This document shows positions 1-11,239 of a stretch of 64,000 nt of DNA, piece by piece. Where the stretch lies: contig DATNAQ010000036.1 of assembly GCA_035607415.1 (NCBI GenBank), positions 1-64,000 on the forward strand, given 5' to 3'. The notes under the pieces are model-generated. The model saw only the letters and a program-made list of their open reading frames with translations. It made no database searches and had not been told where the DNA came from. Within the stretch, counting starts at the first letter, position 1; every line of letters begins with the position of its first letter. This DNA comes from JAQBQH01 sp035607415. GTDB taxonomy: Bacteria > Myxococcota_A > Polyangia > Palsa-1104. Position numbers and translations under genes: made by a program.

Positions 1-1703
1 TACGTCCGCACCGTGCGCGCGCAGCTCGACCGCCAGTTTCTCGAGGATGCGCGCAGCGCGCTCGACCACATGGGTCAGCGCACCACGGCGTACGAGCAGG
101 AGTCGCTCGACATCGTCTCCGATGCCGCGCTCGATCCGAACCACCTCGTGACCCTGTTCTCGCAGGACTTCGCGCCGTCGGTGATGTTCGACCGGGTGCC
201 GGCGCTCTTGCAGCTCGCTGTGTACGACGAGGACAAGCAGCCGCAGTTGCAGACGTGGACACGGCCCGGGTCGAAGGTCGCGCCGCTGCAACAGAAGGAC
301 ATGGACATCATCCTGGCCGGACCGCCCGGCGGCGGACAGATCGACGTCGGCGTGCATCCGGTCGGGCGCATCACGGTCTTCCGAGAGGGCCGCTATTTCG
401 CGATGACCAACCCGGTCGGCGACGGGGCGCCGAGAGGCATCGTCGTCGGTGAGCTCGACATGAACGTGCTCTTCGCCGGCACCAGCCTCGGCCGCGACGG
501 CCGCGTGCTGCTCTTCGACTACAAGAGCGGCAAGCCCTGGTTCGGACCGGAGCAGGAAGAGTACGCGCGCAACAACGTGCCCGGCCTCGATCGGCTGCTC
601 GCGCAGCGCCCCGAAAACGGGACCTTCGTCGACGTCGCCGACGGCCACGGACGCAAATATCGCGTCTACGCCGCCGTCTCCGCCGAGATGCCGCGCCTGG
701 CGCTCCTGCAAGGCCTGGGCGCCGTCGCGCTCATGCCGCTCGACGAGCTCTACGCGCCGCTCGACAGCATTCGCCGCCGCGTGCTCCTCGGCGTCGCCGG
801 CACCATCGTGCTCGCCATGCTCGCCGCGCTGCTGCTCTCGGGCCGCTTCGTCTCCGACGTCGAGCGCATCCGCGCGGCGGTCGCCGCCTTCGCGCAGGGC
901 GACTGGCGCCGCCTCGAGAAGTCGTCGCGCGACGAGCTCGGCGGCTCGCTCGTCGAGAGCATCAACGACATGGCGACCAAGGTGGCCGAGCGCATGCGCC
1001 GCGACGAAGCCGAGAGCTGGCGCAGCCTGGTGCGCGTGCTGTCGCACGAGATCAACAACACGCTCGCGCCCGTCCGCTCGGTGGCGGCGAGCCTGCGCAA
1101 CGGCCTCGACAAGCGGCTGCGCCCCGACGACGCCGGCGCCGACGTCGACATGGCGCTCAAGCTGATCGTCGAGCGCGTCGACGCGCTGGCCACCTTCATC
1201 GACGGCTACGCCGAGGTCGCCAAGCTGCCCGAGCCGACGCGCCGCCCGACCGACGTGGCGCGCCTCGTCGGCGGCGCCGCCACGCTGTTCGCCGAGGAAG
1301 CGGGGCGGCGCGGCGTGGCCCTCGACGTGCGCGCCGGCGAGGCCGGCGCCGTCGACGCCGACGCGCAGCAGCTCGAGCGCGTGCTCGTGAACCTCATCAA
1401 GAACGCGCTCGAAGCGGCGCCGCGCGGCAGCGCCGTCGACGTCATCGCCGCGCGCGCGGCCGGCGGAGTCGAGATCCTCGTCTCCGACGCCGGCGCCGGC
1501 ATCAGCCCCGAGGCGCGCCGCAACCTGTTCGTGCCGTACTTTACCACCAAGCCGGGCGGCAGCGGCGTCGGGCTGGCGCTGGCGCGGCAGATCGTGGTCG
1601 CGCACGGCGGCACGATCACCGCCGAGCGCAGCCCGGCCGGCGGTACGCTCATGCGCGTGACCATCCCCGACGCGGCGCACGGCCATCCCTATCGCGAGGC
1701 GGG

Positions 1704-1707
<4 letters not shown>
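1..1707 (+). CDS. sensor histidine kinase, NtrY/NtrB-like (5' partial)
   Basis: Membrane sensor kinase that would autophosphorylate and pass phosphate to the response regulator encoded next. The frame is open to base 1, so the N-terminus lies outside the window; the GTG at 13 is only an internal possibility. Residues below count from that GTG. An extracytoplasmic sensing region (about 1-255) is followed by a membrane helix (258-277, LLGVAGTIVLAMLAALLLSG), a HAMP-like linker, and a dimerisation/phosphoacceptor helix with LSHEINNTLAPV (His 345). The ATPase domain has the N-box NLIKNALEA (460-468), DAGAGI (492) and FTTKPGGSGVGLALA. The H-E-I-N-N form is typical of NtrY/NtrB-type kinases. The stop overlaps the regulator start by 4 bp, so the two are translationally coupled. 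Signal unknown. Confidence 0.93.
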
Positions 1708-3050
<1,343 letters not shown>

Positions 3051-3105
3051 AGGCGCGGAGTGCTTTCGGCCCTTTCAGCGGACAGGGGCCAACGAGAGGG
3101 GCGTC

Positions 3106-4644
3106 ATGTCGCATCGCAAACAACTTCCGGCACGCGCGAGCATCGAGCAGCTGAAGAAGCAGGCCAAGGAGCTCCTGGCGGAGCTGCGCGCCGGCTCCGC
3201 CGAGGCGGCCGCGCGCCTGGCGGAGGCGCTGCCGGGCGCGCGCGATCGGCTCGCCGACGCGCAGCTGGTACTCGCGCGCGAGTACGGCTTTCCGTCGTGG
3301 TCCGAGCTGCGCCAGCACGTCGACGCGATCGATCCCTCCGATCCGATGACCGCGTTCGTCGCGGCCGCCTGCGTGCCGCTCGACGCCGATCACGCGTCGG
3401 CCACGGCCGATCGCGCCGACGCCATCCTGGCGGCGCATCCGTCGCTGGCGGGGCGCGACATCTTCGTCGCCGCCATCCGCGGGGACGACGCCGCGGTGGC
3501 GCGCTTCTGCGCCGCCGATCCCGGCGCCGCCACGCACACCGGCGGAATCTACGATTGGGACCCGCTGACGTACCTCTGTTTTTCGCGCTATCTCCGGCGC
3601 GGCGGCGACGGCTTTTTGCGCGCGGTGCGCGTGCTGCTCGCACACGGCGCCAGCGCCAACACCGGCTTCTACGCGCACGATCACGCGCCGGCCGCGGTCT
3701 TCGAGAGCGCGATCTACGGCGCCGCCGGCGTCGCGCACGACGTCGAGCTCACCCGCCTGCTCCTCGCGCACGGCGCCGATCCCAACGACGACGAGACGCC
3801 GTATCACGTGCCCGAGGGCTACGACAATGCGGTGCTCGAGGTCCTCGTCGGCAGCGGCCGCATGAGCGAGCAGTCGCTGGCGACGATGATGTTGCGCAAG
3901 TGCGACTGGCACGACTACGACGGGATCGTCTGGCTGCTCGCGCATGGCGTCGATCCCAACTACTTGACCGTGTGGGGACGGCGCGGGCTGCACCAGGCGC
4001 TGGAGCGCGACAATCCGCTGCGCTTCTTCGAAGCGATGCTCGACCGCGGCGCCGATCCGCGGCTGGCGAATCGAGCGGGATGGAGCGCCATCGTCGTCGC
4101 GGCGCGCACTGGACGCGCCGACGTGCTCGATCTGTTCGCACGACGCGGCTTCGCCGATCCGCTCGCCGGCGACGATGCGCTCCTGGCCGCCTGCGCGCGC
4201 GGTGAGGCAGCCACGGCACGCGCGCTCGCCGCGGCCGACGCCGGGATCGTGCGCCGCATCGAGGCCGAGGCGCCCTCGACGCTGGCCGACTTCGCCGGCG
4301 CCGGCAACACGGCGGGCGTGGCGCTGCTGCTCGATCTCGGCTTCGATCCGGCGCGCACGACGAATCGCGCCGGCGCGCGCGACGACACGCCGCTCCACGC
4401 CGCCATCTGGCGCGGGCGACACGCCACCGCCAAGCTCCTCATCGCGCGCGGCGCGCCGCTCGAGCTGCACAACGGCAACGGCGAGACGCCGCTCGCCTAC
4501 GCGGTGCGCACCATGCTGCACTCCGAGTGGATCCGCGAGCGCACCACCGAGACGATCGAGGCGCTGCTCGCCGCCGGCGCCGATCGCAGCGTGCTGGCGA
4601 CGCCCACCGGCTGGGCGCCGCTCGACGCGCTGCTCGGTGTCTAA
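3106..4644 (+). CDS. ankyrin-repeat protein
   Basis: A 512-aa cytoplasmic protein with no signal peptide or membrane helix. An N-terminal helical region (about 5-80, with EYGFPSWSELRQHVDAI) resembles the segment that precedes ankyrin repeats in many bacterial ankyrin proteins. From about residue 115 onward there are repeats with the ankyrin pattern, for example VRVLLAHGASANTGF, TRLLLAHGADPNDDE, DTPLHAAIWRGRHATAKLL and ETIEALLAAGADRS. Such proteins act as protein-binding scaffolds; no partner can be named. It starts 55 bp after the response regulator and has a short purine-rich ribosome site (GAGAGGGG). Its stop overlaps the stop of the convergent TfoX-like gene by 4 bp. Confidence 0.85.
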   Translation: MSHRKQLPARASIEQLKKQAKELLAELRAGSAEAAARLAEALPGARDRLADAQLVLAREYGFPSWSELRQHVDAIDPSDPMTAFVAAACVPLDADHASATADRADAILAAHPSLAGRDIFVAAIRGDDAAVARFCAADPGAATHTGGIYDWDPLTYLCFSRYLRRGGDGFLRAVRVLLAHGASANTGFYAHDHAPAAVFESAIYGAAGVAHDVELTRLLLAHGADPNDDETPYHVPEGYDNAVLEVLVGSGRMSEQSLATMMLRKCDWHDYDGIVWLLAHGVDPNYLTVWGRRGLHQALERDNPLRFFEAMLDRGADPRLANRAGWSAIVVAARTGRADVLDLFARRGFADPLAGDDALLAACARGEAATARALAAADAGIVRRIEAEAPSTLADFAGAGNTAGVALLLDLGFDPARTTNRAGARDDTPLHAAIWRGRHATAKLLIARGAPLELHNGNGETPLAYAVRTMLHSEWIRERTTETIEALLAAGADRSVLATPTGWAPLDALLGV

Positions 4645-5042
4645 CGCCGGGTGGGTTTCCTCTTCGCCGGCTTCTTCGCGGCGGCCGCCGCCTTCGCGGC
4701 CTTGGGCGGCAGCTTCGCCGTGAACGCGAACGCCCGCGCGAGCCACTTCCGCAGCTCGGCCGGCGTCTCCATCATGCGCTCGGGCAGCATGACCTTGTCG
4801 CTGCGCGCCCGCCCGTCGCCCATCGGATCGAACAGCGTCGCCCCCGGCAGCTTCAGCGCCGCCGCGCGGTCCTCGCCGTCGAGCAGCACCATCGTCGAGC
4901 GCGCGAACAGCCCGGCGAAGATGTGTCCGTTGACCTTGGCGGCGACGCCGCCGAACATCTTCATGGTCTCGACGCGCTCGTCCTTCGGCAGCGCGGCGTG
5001 GAACTTCGGGTGATTCTCCGGCGGCACTTTGACCCAGGCCAT
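4641..5042 (-). CDS. TfoX N-terminal domain-like protein
   Basis: A 133-aa protein matching the TfoX/Sxy N-terminal fold: FHAALPKDERVETMKMFGGVAAKVNGHIFAGLF and the DGRARSDKVMLPERMM region are typical, though most of this family away from gamma-proteobacteria is not linked to competence. The C-terminus is a Lys/Ala-rich basic tail (KAAKAAAAAKKPAKRKP), which suggests nucleic-acid contact. I chose the ATG at 5042 because the protein family starts near MAWVKVPP and because a TACGGT hexamer lies 6 nt upstream; a longer start 18 codons further up has no family similarity. Convergent with the ankyrin gene. Confidence 0.8.
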   Translation of the reverse strand: MAWVKVPPENHPKFHAALPKDERVETMKMFGGVAAKVNGHIFAGLFARSTMVLLDGEDRAAALKLPGATLFDPMGDGRARSDKVMLPERMMETPAELRKWLARAFAFTAKLPPKAAKAAAAAKKPAKRKPTRR

Positions 5043-5048
5043 GGCGGC

Positions 5049-5054
5049 ACCGTA
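5049..5054 (-). promoter_or_regulatory. putative leaderless -10 hexamer of TfoX-like gene
   Basis: TACGGT on the minus strand, followed by 6 nt and the ATG at 5042. It fits the TAnnnT-6/7 nt-start pattern seen before several genes here. No ribosome-binding site is visible. Confidence 0.4.
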
Positions 5055-5083
5055 CCCTACGAGACGGGGGGAGCGAAAGGCGC

Positions 5084-5647
5084 ATGGAGACCACAATCAC
5101 GGGCAAGACCCTCTTGGCGAGGCTCCAGTTTCTCGACGAGCACCTCGGCCGCAGCGGCGCACAGAAGGTGCTGGCCAGGCTGCCGCCCGAGGATCAAAAG
5201 GTGCTCAACGGGATCCTGCTGCCCGTTGGCCGCTACCCGCTCGTGCTCAACGCGCGCCTCGACAACGCCATCGCCGCCGAGATCGATCCGTCCAACCCGA
5301 AGCGCGTCTTCCGCACGCTCGGGCGCCGCTCGGCGGAGCTGAACTTCAACCAGTATCACCCCGGCCTCATCGCGCCGAACGATCCGCACGTCATCATGTC
5401 GCGCATCGGCGCCATGCGCCGGCTCTACTACGGCGAGGGCGAGTTCGCCTACGAGAAGACCAGCCCGACGAGCGCGCGCATCCTCGTCAAAGGCATGGCG
5501 ACGGTCGCCACCCCGGACTGCGAGAGCACCGCCGGCTTCTACGAGGTGGCCATCGCCCGCTCGGGCGGCCACGACATCGAGGTCAAGCACCGCTGCCGCC
5601 TCGACGGCGTGCCCGATTGCCAGTTCGACTGCAGCTGGCGTATGTAG
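5084..5647 (+). CDS. V4R/DUF2378-like hypothetical protein
   Basis: A 187-aa soluble protein of a type common in Myxococcota. The N-terminal helical part (about 1-60) precedes a region ending in CRLDGVPDCQFDC, which resembles the cysteine-containing end of V4R (4-vinyl reductase-like, heme-NO-binding-like fold) domains. Myxobacterial DUF2378 proteins share this layout. A small-molecule sensor role is an inference from the fold only. The gene stands divergently from the TfoX-like gene and ends 8 bp before a Ser/Thr kinase gene, so the two are probably co-transcribed and could form a sensor-kinase unit. Confidence 0.6.
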   Translation: METTITGKTLLARLQFLDEHLGRSGAQKVLARLPPEDQKVLNGILLPVGRYPLVLNARLDNAIAAEIDPSNPKRVFRTLGRRSAELNFNQYHPGLIAPNDPHVIMSRIGAMRRLYYGEGEFAYEKTSPTSARILVKGMATVATPDCESTAGFYEVAIARSGGHDIEVKHRCRLDGVPDCQFDCSWRM

Positions 5648-5655
5648 TAGGGCGC

Positions 5656-6621
<966 letters not shown>

Positions 6622-6627
6622 TAAGCT
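6622..6627 (+). promoter_or_regulatory. putative leaderless -10 hexamer of TPR protein gene
   Basis: TAAGCT followed by 6 nt and the ATG at 6634, directly after the kinase stop. Same arrangement as other starts in this window that lack a ribosome site. Confidence 0.35.
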
Positions 6628-6633
6628 TCGCCC

Positions 6634-7230
6634 ATGGGGGCGTTCGTGAGTTGGTCGTCGCTCGCCGTGCTGCTGCTGTTCGCGGGCACGGCGCGGGCGG
6701 ACGACACGCAGTCGGCGCGCGCGCATTTTCAGCGCGGCACCAAGCTCTACGACCTCGGCCGCTACCTCGAGGCGGCCAAGGAGTACGAGACCACCTACGA
6801 GCTCAAGGACGATCCGGCCATCCTGTTCAACATCGGACAGGCCTATCGCCTCGGGCACGACCATCCGGCGGCGATCCGCGCGTACAAGTCGTTCTTGCGG
6901 CGCGTGCCCGATTCGGATCAGCGCGCGACCGTCGAGGGCTACATCAACGACCTGCAGGCGGCGATCGATCGCGAGCAGCCCAAGCCGCAGCCGCCGCCGG
7001 TCACCACGCCAGCGCCGGTCACCACGCCGGCGCCAGCGACGACAGCTCCGGCGACGACGAGCGATCGCGGCACGCCCGTGTACAAGAAGTGGTGGCTGTG
7101 GACCATCGTCGGCGGCGTGGTCGTGGCCGGCGTCGTCGTCGGCGTCACCGTCGGCGTGCTCGCGTCGCGCGACTCGTTCCATCCATCGCTCGGCACGCTC
7201 GGTCCGGGCGCGCTCACGGTGAGCTTCTGA
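6634..7230 (+). CDS. secreted/membrane-anchored TPR protein
   Basis: A 198-aa protein with an N-terminal signal peptide (cleavage near GTARA, residue 22), tetratricopeptide repeats (about 25-105, for example AHFQRGTKLYDLGRYLEAAKEY and AILFNIGQAYRLG), a Pro/Thr-rich linker (repeated TTPAP units, 112-145) and a C-terminal membrane helix (about 152-177). This layout is common beside Ser/Thr kinases in Myxococcota, and the kinase gene ends 12 bp upstream. It probably serves as a periplasmic protein-interaction module. The stop overlaps the next start by 1 bp. Confidence 0.82.
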   Translation: MGAFVSWSSLAVLLLFAGTARADDTQSARAHFQRGTKLYDLGRYLEAAKEYETTYELKDDPAILFNIGQAYRLGHDHPAAIRAYKSFLRRVPDSDQRATVEGYINDLQAAIDREQPKPQPPPVTTPAPVTTPAPATTAPATTSDRGTPVYKKWWLWTIVGGVVVAGVVVGVTVGVLASRDSFHPSLGTLGPGALTVSF

Positions 7231-8546
7231 TGCGCGCGCTCGCCCTCGGTGTCGTGCTCGCTGCCGCGGCGCTCGGCGGCTGCTCGTCGACGACGGCGGT
7301 CGATCTCACCGTCGCGCTCGGCGGCGACGTGGCCGCGCACACCGCCGAGCTGTCGACGCTCGCCCTGCACGTCGACGGCGACGTCGCGCCCTTCGATCGC
7401 ACGCTCGACGTCGCCGGCAAGTTCGGCAGCGGTCGCGAGACGCTCGAGTACGTCCCGAAGGTCGGCTCGGGCACGCTCACCTTCACGATCACCCTCGCCG
7501 ACGCCGCGGCGACGACGCTCGGCACGGGCAGCGCCAGCGTGCCGCTGGTGGCGCACAAAGCGGTCGCGCTCACCGTCCCCGTCGGCAGCGGCGCCGCCGG
7601 CGACGACATGACGACGCCCGACGATCTGACGACGCCGTCGTCGCCGCCCGACATGACCATGCCGTGCGCGGCGATCGAGGTGAGCACGCTCGCCGGCACC
7701 GGCGCCGCCGGTTACGTGGACGGCGCCGGCAACGTGGCGCAGTTCCAGATGGCCGAGGGCATCACCCACGACGCGCAAGGCTCGCTCTACGTCGCCGAGG
7801 CGGCGCACCTGCGCAAGGTGCTCGCCGACGGCACCACCTCGACGAAGAACACGAGCGGCACTGCCTTCTTGCAGGGGCGCCGCGTCGCCATCAGCAACGT
7901 CGGCGACTTCTACGTCGCCGACTCGAGCAACGATTCGGTCTTGCGGGTCGATGGCACCACGGGCGCGGCGTCGATCTCGTTCACGCTCGGCGGCGTCGTC
8001 AGCGTCGCCGAGAGCGCGACCACGGGAAAGACCTACGCCTGGGACACGCAGACCGCCAACATCAGCGTCGACAACGGCGCCGCGCGCGCGACCTTCAGCG
8101 GCAGCGGCAGCGGCTTCGCCGACGGCGCCGCCGGCATCGCCAAGTTCGCCAACGTGCCCGATCTGATCTTCGACTCCGCCGGCATCTTGTGGGTCGCCGA
8201 CGCCGGCAACTTCCGCGTCCGCCGCGTCGCCACCGACGGCAGCGTCATGACCATCGCCGGCTCGACGCAAGGTCACACCGACGGCACGGGCTCGGCCGCT
8301 CAGTTCGACACGCTCTCCGGCATCACCGTCGACGACGCGGCGCACGTCCTCTACGTCACCGACGGCACGCAGATCCGCCGTGTCACCGAGGCCGGGGTCG
8401 TGACGACCGTCGTCGGCAGCACGTCGGGGCTCGTCGACGGCAACGGCTGTGTCGCCAAATTCGGCGCGCCCAAAGGCATCACCTATTTCGCCGGCGCGCT
8501 CTACGTCGTCGATGTCGAGCGCGTGCGTAAGATCGTCTTGCCCTGA
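7230..8546 (+). CDS. NHL-repeat lipoprotein
   Basis: A 438-aa lipoprotein: signal peptide with lipobox LGGC (Cys 18), an immunoglobulin-like N-terminal part (about 25-125), a Thr/Pro/Asp-rich linker (DDMTTPDDLTTPSS) and an NHL-type beta-propeller (about 145-438). The propeller has repeats such as GAAGYVDGAGNVAQFQMAEG, GSTQGHTDGTGSAAQFDTL and GSTSGLVDGNGCVAKFGAP, each followed by a YVAD/WVADAGN-like strand. NHL propellers mostly bind proteins or ligands; no catalytic motif is seen. It is coupled to the TPR gene by a TGATG overlap, so the two products may work together at the envelope. Confidence 0.85.
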   Translation: MRALALGVVLAAAALGGCSSTTAVDLTVALGGDVAAHTAELSTLALHVDGDVAPFDRTLDVAGKFGSGRETLEYVPKVGSGTLTFTITLADAAATTLGTGSASVPLVAHKAVALTVPVGSGAAGDDMTTPDDLTTPSSPPDMTMPCAAIEVSTLAGTGAAGYVDGAGNVAQFQMAEGITHDAQGSLYVAEAAHLRKVLADGTTSTKNTSGTAFLQGRRVAISNVGDFYVADSSNDSVLRVDGTTGAASISFTLGGVVSVAESATTGKTYAWDTQTANISVDNGAARATFSGSGSGFADGAAGIAKFANVPDLIFDSAGILWVADAGNFRVRRVATDGSVMTIAGSTQGHTDGTGSAAQFDTLSGITVDDAAHVLYVTDGTQIRRVTEAGVVTTVVGSTSGLVDGNGCVAKFGAPKGITYFAGALYVVDVERVRKIVLP

Positions 8547-8574
8547 TCGATCGACGCGTCATCTTTAGATAGAC

Positions 8575-8967
8575 ATGAAAACGTTGTTCCGTTGTGCCGG
8601 CTCATCGCTCGCCGCGGTGGCCGTCGAATTCGTGCTGTTGACCGTGCTCGTCTCGCTGCTCCACGTGTTCTACCTGGCCGGCGCGCTCGTCGCCGGCGCG
8701 GTCGGCCTCCTGCTCGCCTTTTTGCTCAACCGCTCGTGGGCGTTCAGCGACGGCCGTGGCCGCCCGTGGCGCCAGCTCTTCAAGCACACGCTCGTCGTGA
8801 CCGGCGGCATCGGGCTCGGCATGTTGCTCCTATGGATCGCGGTCCATCAGTTGAGCCTGCCCTATCAGCTCGGCTGGCTGGCCTCGGGATCGATCGTGTT
8901 CTTCGTCTGGACCTTCCCCATGCAGCGCTTCTTCGCCTTCCGCGCCGCCCCCGCCTTCGCCGCATAA
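8575..8967 (+). CDS. GtrA-family membrane protein
   Basis: A 130-aa protein with four predicted membrane helices and the NRSWAF motif after the second helix, both hallmarks of GtrA (PF04138). Family members are thought to help translocate lipid-linked sugars across the inner membrane for glycosylation of surface polymers. No glycosyltransferase lies next to it, so its partner is unknown. The start ATG follows an AT-richer stretch (tttagatagac) and has no ribosome site. Confidence 0.85.
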   Translation: MKTLFRCAGSSLAAVAVEFVLLTVLVSLLHVFYLAGALVAGAVGLLLAFLLNRSWAFSDGRGRPWRQLFKHTLVVTGGIGLGMLLLWIAVHQLSLPYQLGWLASGSIVFFVWTFPMQRFFAFRAAPAFAA

Positions 8968-9030
8968 ACGCTTGAACTAACATCGTTCTCGTGAGATCGA
9001 CGTCGGGCGGCGAAAAAAAAGCCGCCGGCG

Positions 9031-9057
9031 GGTCGATTCCGTCCGGGCTCGTTCGTC
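9031..9057 (+). promoter_or_regulatory. candidate ECF42-type promoter of the DGPF operon
   Basis: GGTCGA (9031-9036), 17 nt, then CGTC (9054-9057), lying 29 nt before the first DGPF gene. As I recall, ECF42 promoters have a -35 near TGTCGA and a -10 near CGTC; this matches 5/6 and 4/4. It suggests autoregulation by the ECF42 sigma factor of this cluster. A hairpin with an A8 loop (9006-9026) lies just upstream. Confidence 0.42.
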
Positions 9058-9085
9058 GCTCTCTCAGGAAGCGAAAGGAGGAGCC

Positions 9086-9457
9086 ATGAAATACCTGTCG
9101 TTCATTCGCAGCTCCGAGAAGTACCGTGAGGCCACGCCGCCCGCCGCCCTGATGGAGGCGATGGGCAAGTTCATCGCGAAGTCGATGAAGGAGGGCGTGC
9201 TCGTCGATACGGGCGGCCTCTTGCCGAGCAAGGAAGGGGTCCGCCTCCGCATCGCCAAGGGCAAGCTCACCGTCACCGACGGCCCCTTCACGGAGAGCAA
9301 GGAAGTGATTGGCGGCTGGGCGATCTTCCAGACCGACAAGAAGGAGGAGGCGGTGCGCGTCGCACGCGAGTTCATGGAGCTGCATCTCCAGCACTGGCCG
9401 GAGTTCGAGTGCGAGTCCGAAGTGCGGCCGATGTTCGAGCCCGGCAAGGGCCCGTAG
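9086..9457 (+). CDS. YCII/DGPF-domain protein 1
   Basis: A 123-aa small soluble protein of the YCII-related (DGPF) family. It carries the family motif VTDGPFTESKEVIGGWAIF. Function is unknown, but DGPF genes stand almost always beside ECF42 sigma factor genes, as here. It has a strong ribosome site (AAAGGAGG, 5 nt before ATG). It is the first gene of a three-gene set (two DGPF paralogs, then the sigma factor). Confidence 0.9.
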   Translation: MKYLSFIRSSEKYREATPPAALMEAMGKFIAKSMKEGVLVDTGGLLPSKEGVRLRIAKGKLTVTDGPFTESKEVIGGWAIFQTDKKEEAVRVAREFMELHLQHWPEFECESEVRPMFEPGKGP

Positions 9458-9505
9458 CGACGGCGTCGACGGAGCGATCGTTTCCCCAAACATAGGAGAA
9501 GAGCC

Positions 9506-9931
9506 ATGCGCGTGATGGTGTGTGTTCCGGCGAGCAAGGAGTCCGAGGCGGGCGTGATGCCGAGCCAGGATCTCCTCGAGAAGATGACGAAGTACAACGA
9601 GGAGCTGGTGAAGGCCGGCGTGATGCTCGACGGCAACGGCCTTCAGCCCACGTCGAAGGCCAAGCGCGTTCGCTTCGACGGCAACAAGCGCACGATCGTC
9701 GACGGGCCGTTCGCCGAGTCGAAGGAGCTGATCGCGGGCTATTGGATCTGGGAGGTCAAGTCGATCGAAGAGGCCCTCGAGTGGCTCAAGCGCGCGCCGT
9801 TCGACGGCGGCGTCGAGGTCACCATCCGGCCCATCCACGGGCCCGAAGCCTTCGGCGACGAGCTGACGCCGGAGCTGCGCGCCAAGGAAGAAGCGCTGCG
9901 CGCCGAGATCGAGCGGCAGCGGCGGTCGTAG
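9506..9931 (+). CDS. YCII/DGPF-domain protein 2
   Basis: A 141-aa paralog of the preceding gene with IVDGPFAESKELIAGYWIW as the family motif and a charged C-terminal extension (ELTPELRAKEEALRAEIER). It starts 48 bp after the first DGPF gene with an AGGAGAAG ribosome site. The longer tail and the methionine-rich start (MRVMVCVPASKESEAG) separate it from DGPF 1, so the pair may form a heteromer. Its precise role is unknown. Confidence 0.9.
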   Translation: MRVMVCVPASKESEAGVMPSQDLLEKMTKYNEELVKAGVMLDGNGLQPTSKAKRVRFDGNKRTIVDGPFAESKELIAGYWIWEVKSIEEALEWLKRAPFDGGVEVTIRPIHGPEAFGDELTPELRAKEEALRAEIERQRRS

Positions 9932-9946
9932 CGCGCCGGTCGTGTG

Positions 9947-11221
9947 ATGGCCGAAGCGGCGACCAAGAAGGCGATCGAAGCGGTCTGGCGAATCGAGTCC
10001 GCGCGCTTGATCGGCGGGCTCGTTCGCCTGGTCCGCGACGTCGGGCTCGCCGAAGATCTGGCGCAGGAAGCGCTCGTGACGGCGCTCGAGCGCTGGCCGG
10101 GGGAAGGCATTCCCGACAACCCGGGCGCGTGGCTCATGGCGACGGCGAAGCATCGCGCGATCGATCAGCTGCGGCGGGCGCAGATGCAGGAGCGCAAGCA
10201 TGGCGTGCTCGAGCACGACGCGGCGATGGGAGGCGGCGTGACGACGCGCGATCTCGAGGCCGAGCTCGACGAGAACGTGGGCGACGATCTGTTGCGCCTG
10301 GTGCTCGTCGCGTGTCATCCGGTGCTGTCGAAGGAGGCGCGCGTCGCGCTGACGCTGCGCCTGGTCGGCGGGCTCACCACCGACGAGATCGCGCGCGCGT
10401 TTCTCGTGCCGGAACCGACCATCGCGCAGCGGATCGTGCGCGCCAAGCGCACGCTGGCCGAGGCGCACGTGCCGTTCGAGGTGCCGCGCGGGGAGGATCT
10501 GACGGCGCGGCTGCCGTCGGTGCTCGAGGTCGTGTACCTCGTGTTCAACGAAGGCTACGCGGCCACGCACGGCGAGGCGTGGATGCGCGTCGAGCTGTGC
10601 GAGGACGCGCTGCGCCTCGGGCGCATCCTCGCGGCGCTGGTGCCCGACGACGCCGAGGTACACGGCCTGGTGGCGCTGATGGAGCTGCAGGCCTCGCGTG
10701 CGCGGGCGCGCGTGGGGCCGTCGGGGGAGCCGATCCTCCTCCTCGAGCAGGATCGCTCGCGCTGGGATCAGCTGCTCATCCGACGCGGGTTGGCCGCGCT
10801 CGCGCGCGCGGAGTCGCTGGCGGAGCCGCTCGGGCCCTACGCGCTGCAGGCGGCGCTCGCGGCTTGTCACGCACGGGCGCGCACGGCGGACCAAACCGAT
10901 TGGGCGCGGATGGTCGCGCTCTACGACGCGCTCGCCGAGCTGACCGGCTCGCCGGTGGTGGAGCTCAACCGCGCCGTGGCGGTGGGGATGGCGTTCGGGC
11001 CGGCGGCGGGGCTCGAGCTCGTCGACGCGATCGCCGACGATCCGGCGCTGAAGGCGTACCATCTGCTGCCGAGCGTGCGCGGCGATCTGTTGGCCAAGCT
11101 CGGGCGCCACGACGAGGCGCGCGCCGAGTTCGAGCGCGCGGCGCGCATGGCCGGCAACGCGCGCGAGCGCGAGCTCTTGTTGGCGCGTGCGCGGGCGTGC
11201 GATCCGCGCCAGCGATCCTGA
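9947..11221 (+). CDS. ECF42-group RNA polymerase sigma factor with TPR-like C-terminus
   Basis: A 424-aa extracytoplasmic-function sigma factor that directs RNA polymerase to a small regulon, probably the DGPF operon itself. Region 2 covers about 10-75 (LAEDLAQEALVTALERWP, LMATAKHRAIDQLRR) and region 4 about 115-170 (LVGGLTTDEIARAFLVPEPTIAQRIVRAKR). A long C-terminal domain follows (about 185-420, DUF6596/TPR-like: VFNEGYAATHGEAWMRVELCEDALRLGR, GPYALQAALAACHARA). The long extension in place of an anti-sigma partner is the mark of ECF42. Start taken at ATG 9947; a GTG is directly upstream at 9944. It lies 15 bp behind DGPF 2. Confidence 0.93.
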   Translation: MAEAATKKAIEAVWRIESARLIGGLVRLVRDVGLAEDLAQEALVTALERWPGEGIPDNPGAWLMATAKHRAIDQLRRAQMQERKHGVLEHDAAMGGGVTTRDLEAELDENVGDDLLRLVLVACHPVLSKEARVALTLRLVGGLTTDEIARAFLVPEPTIAQRIVRAKRTLAEAHVPFEVPRGEDLTARLPSVLEVVYLVFNEGYAATHGEAWMRVELCEDALRLGRILAALVPDDAEVHGLVALMELQASRARARVGPSGEPILLLEQDRSRWDQLLIRRGLAALARAESLAEPLGPYALQAALAACHARARTADQTDWARMVALYDALAELTGSPVVELNRAVAVGMAFGPAAGLELVDAIADDPALKAYHLLPSVRGDLLAKLGRHDEARAEFERAARMAGNARERELLLARARACDPRQRS

Positions 11222-11239
11222 GCGCGGCGCGATCGGCGG

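Noticed and set aside
9006..9026. Hairpin GGCGGC with an A8 loop as a terminator of the GtrA gene
   Set aside because: The stem is only 6 bp and lacks a T-run; it may simply be part of the DGPF upstream region.
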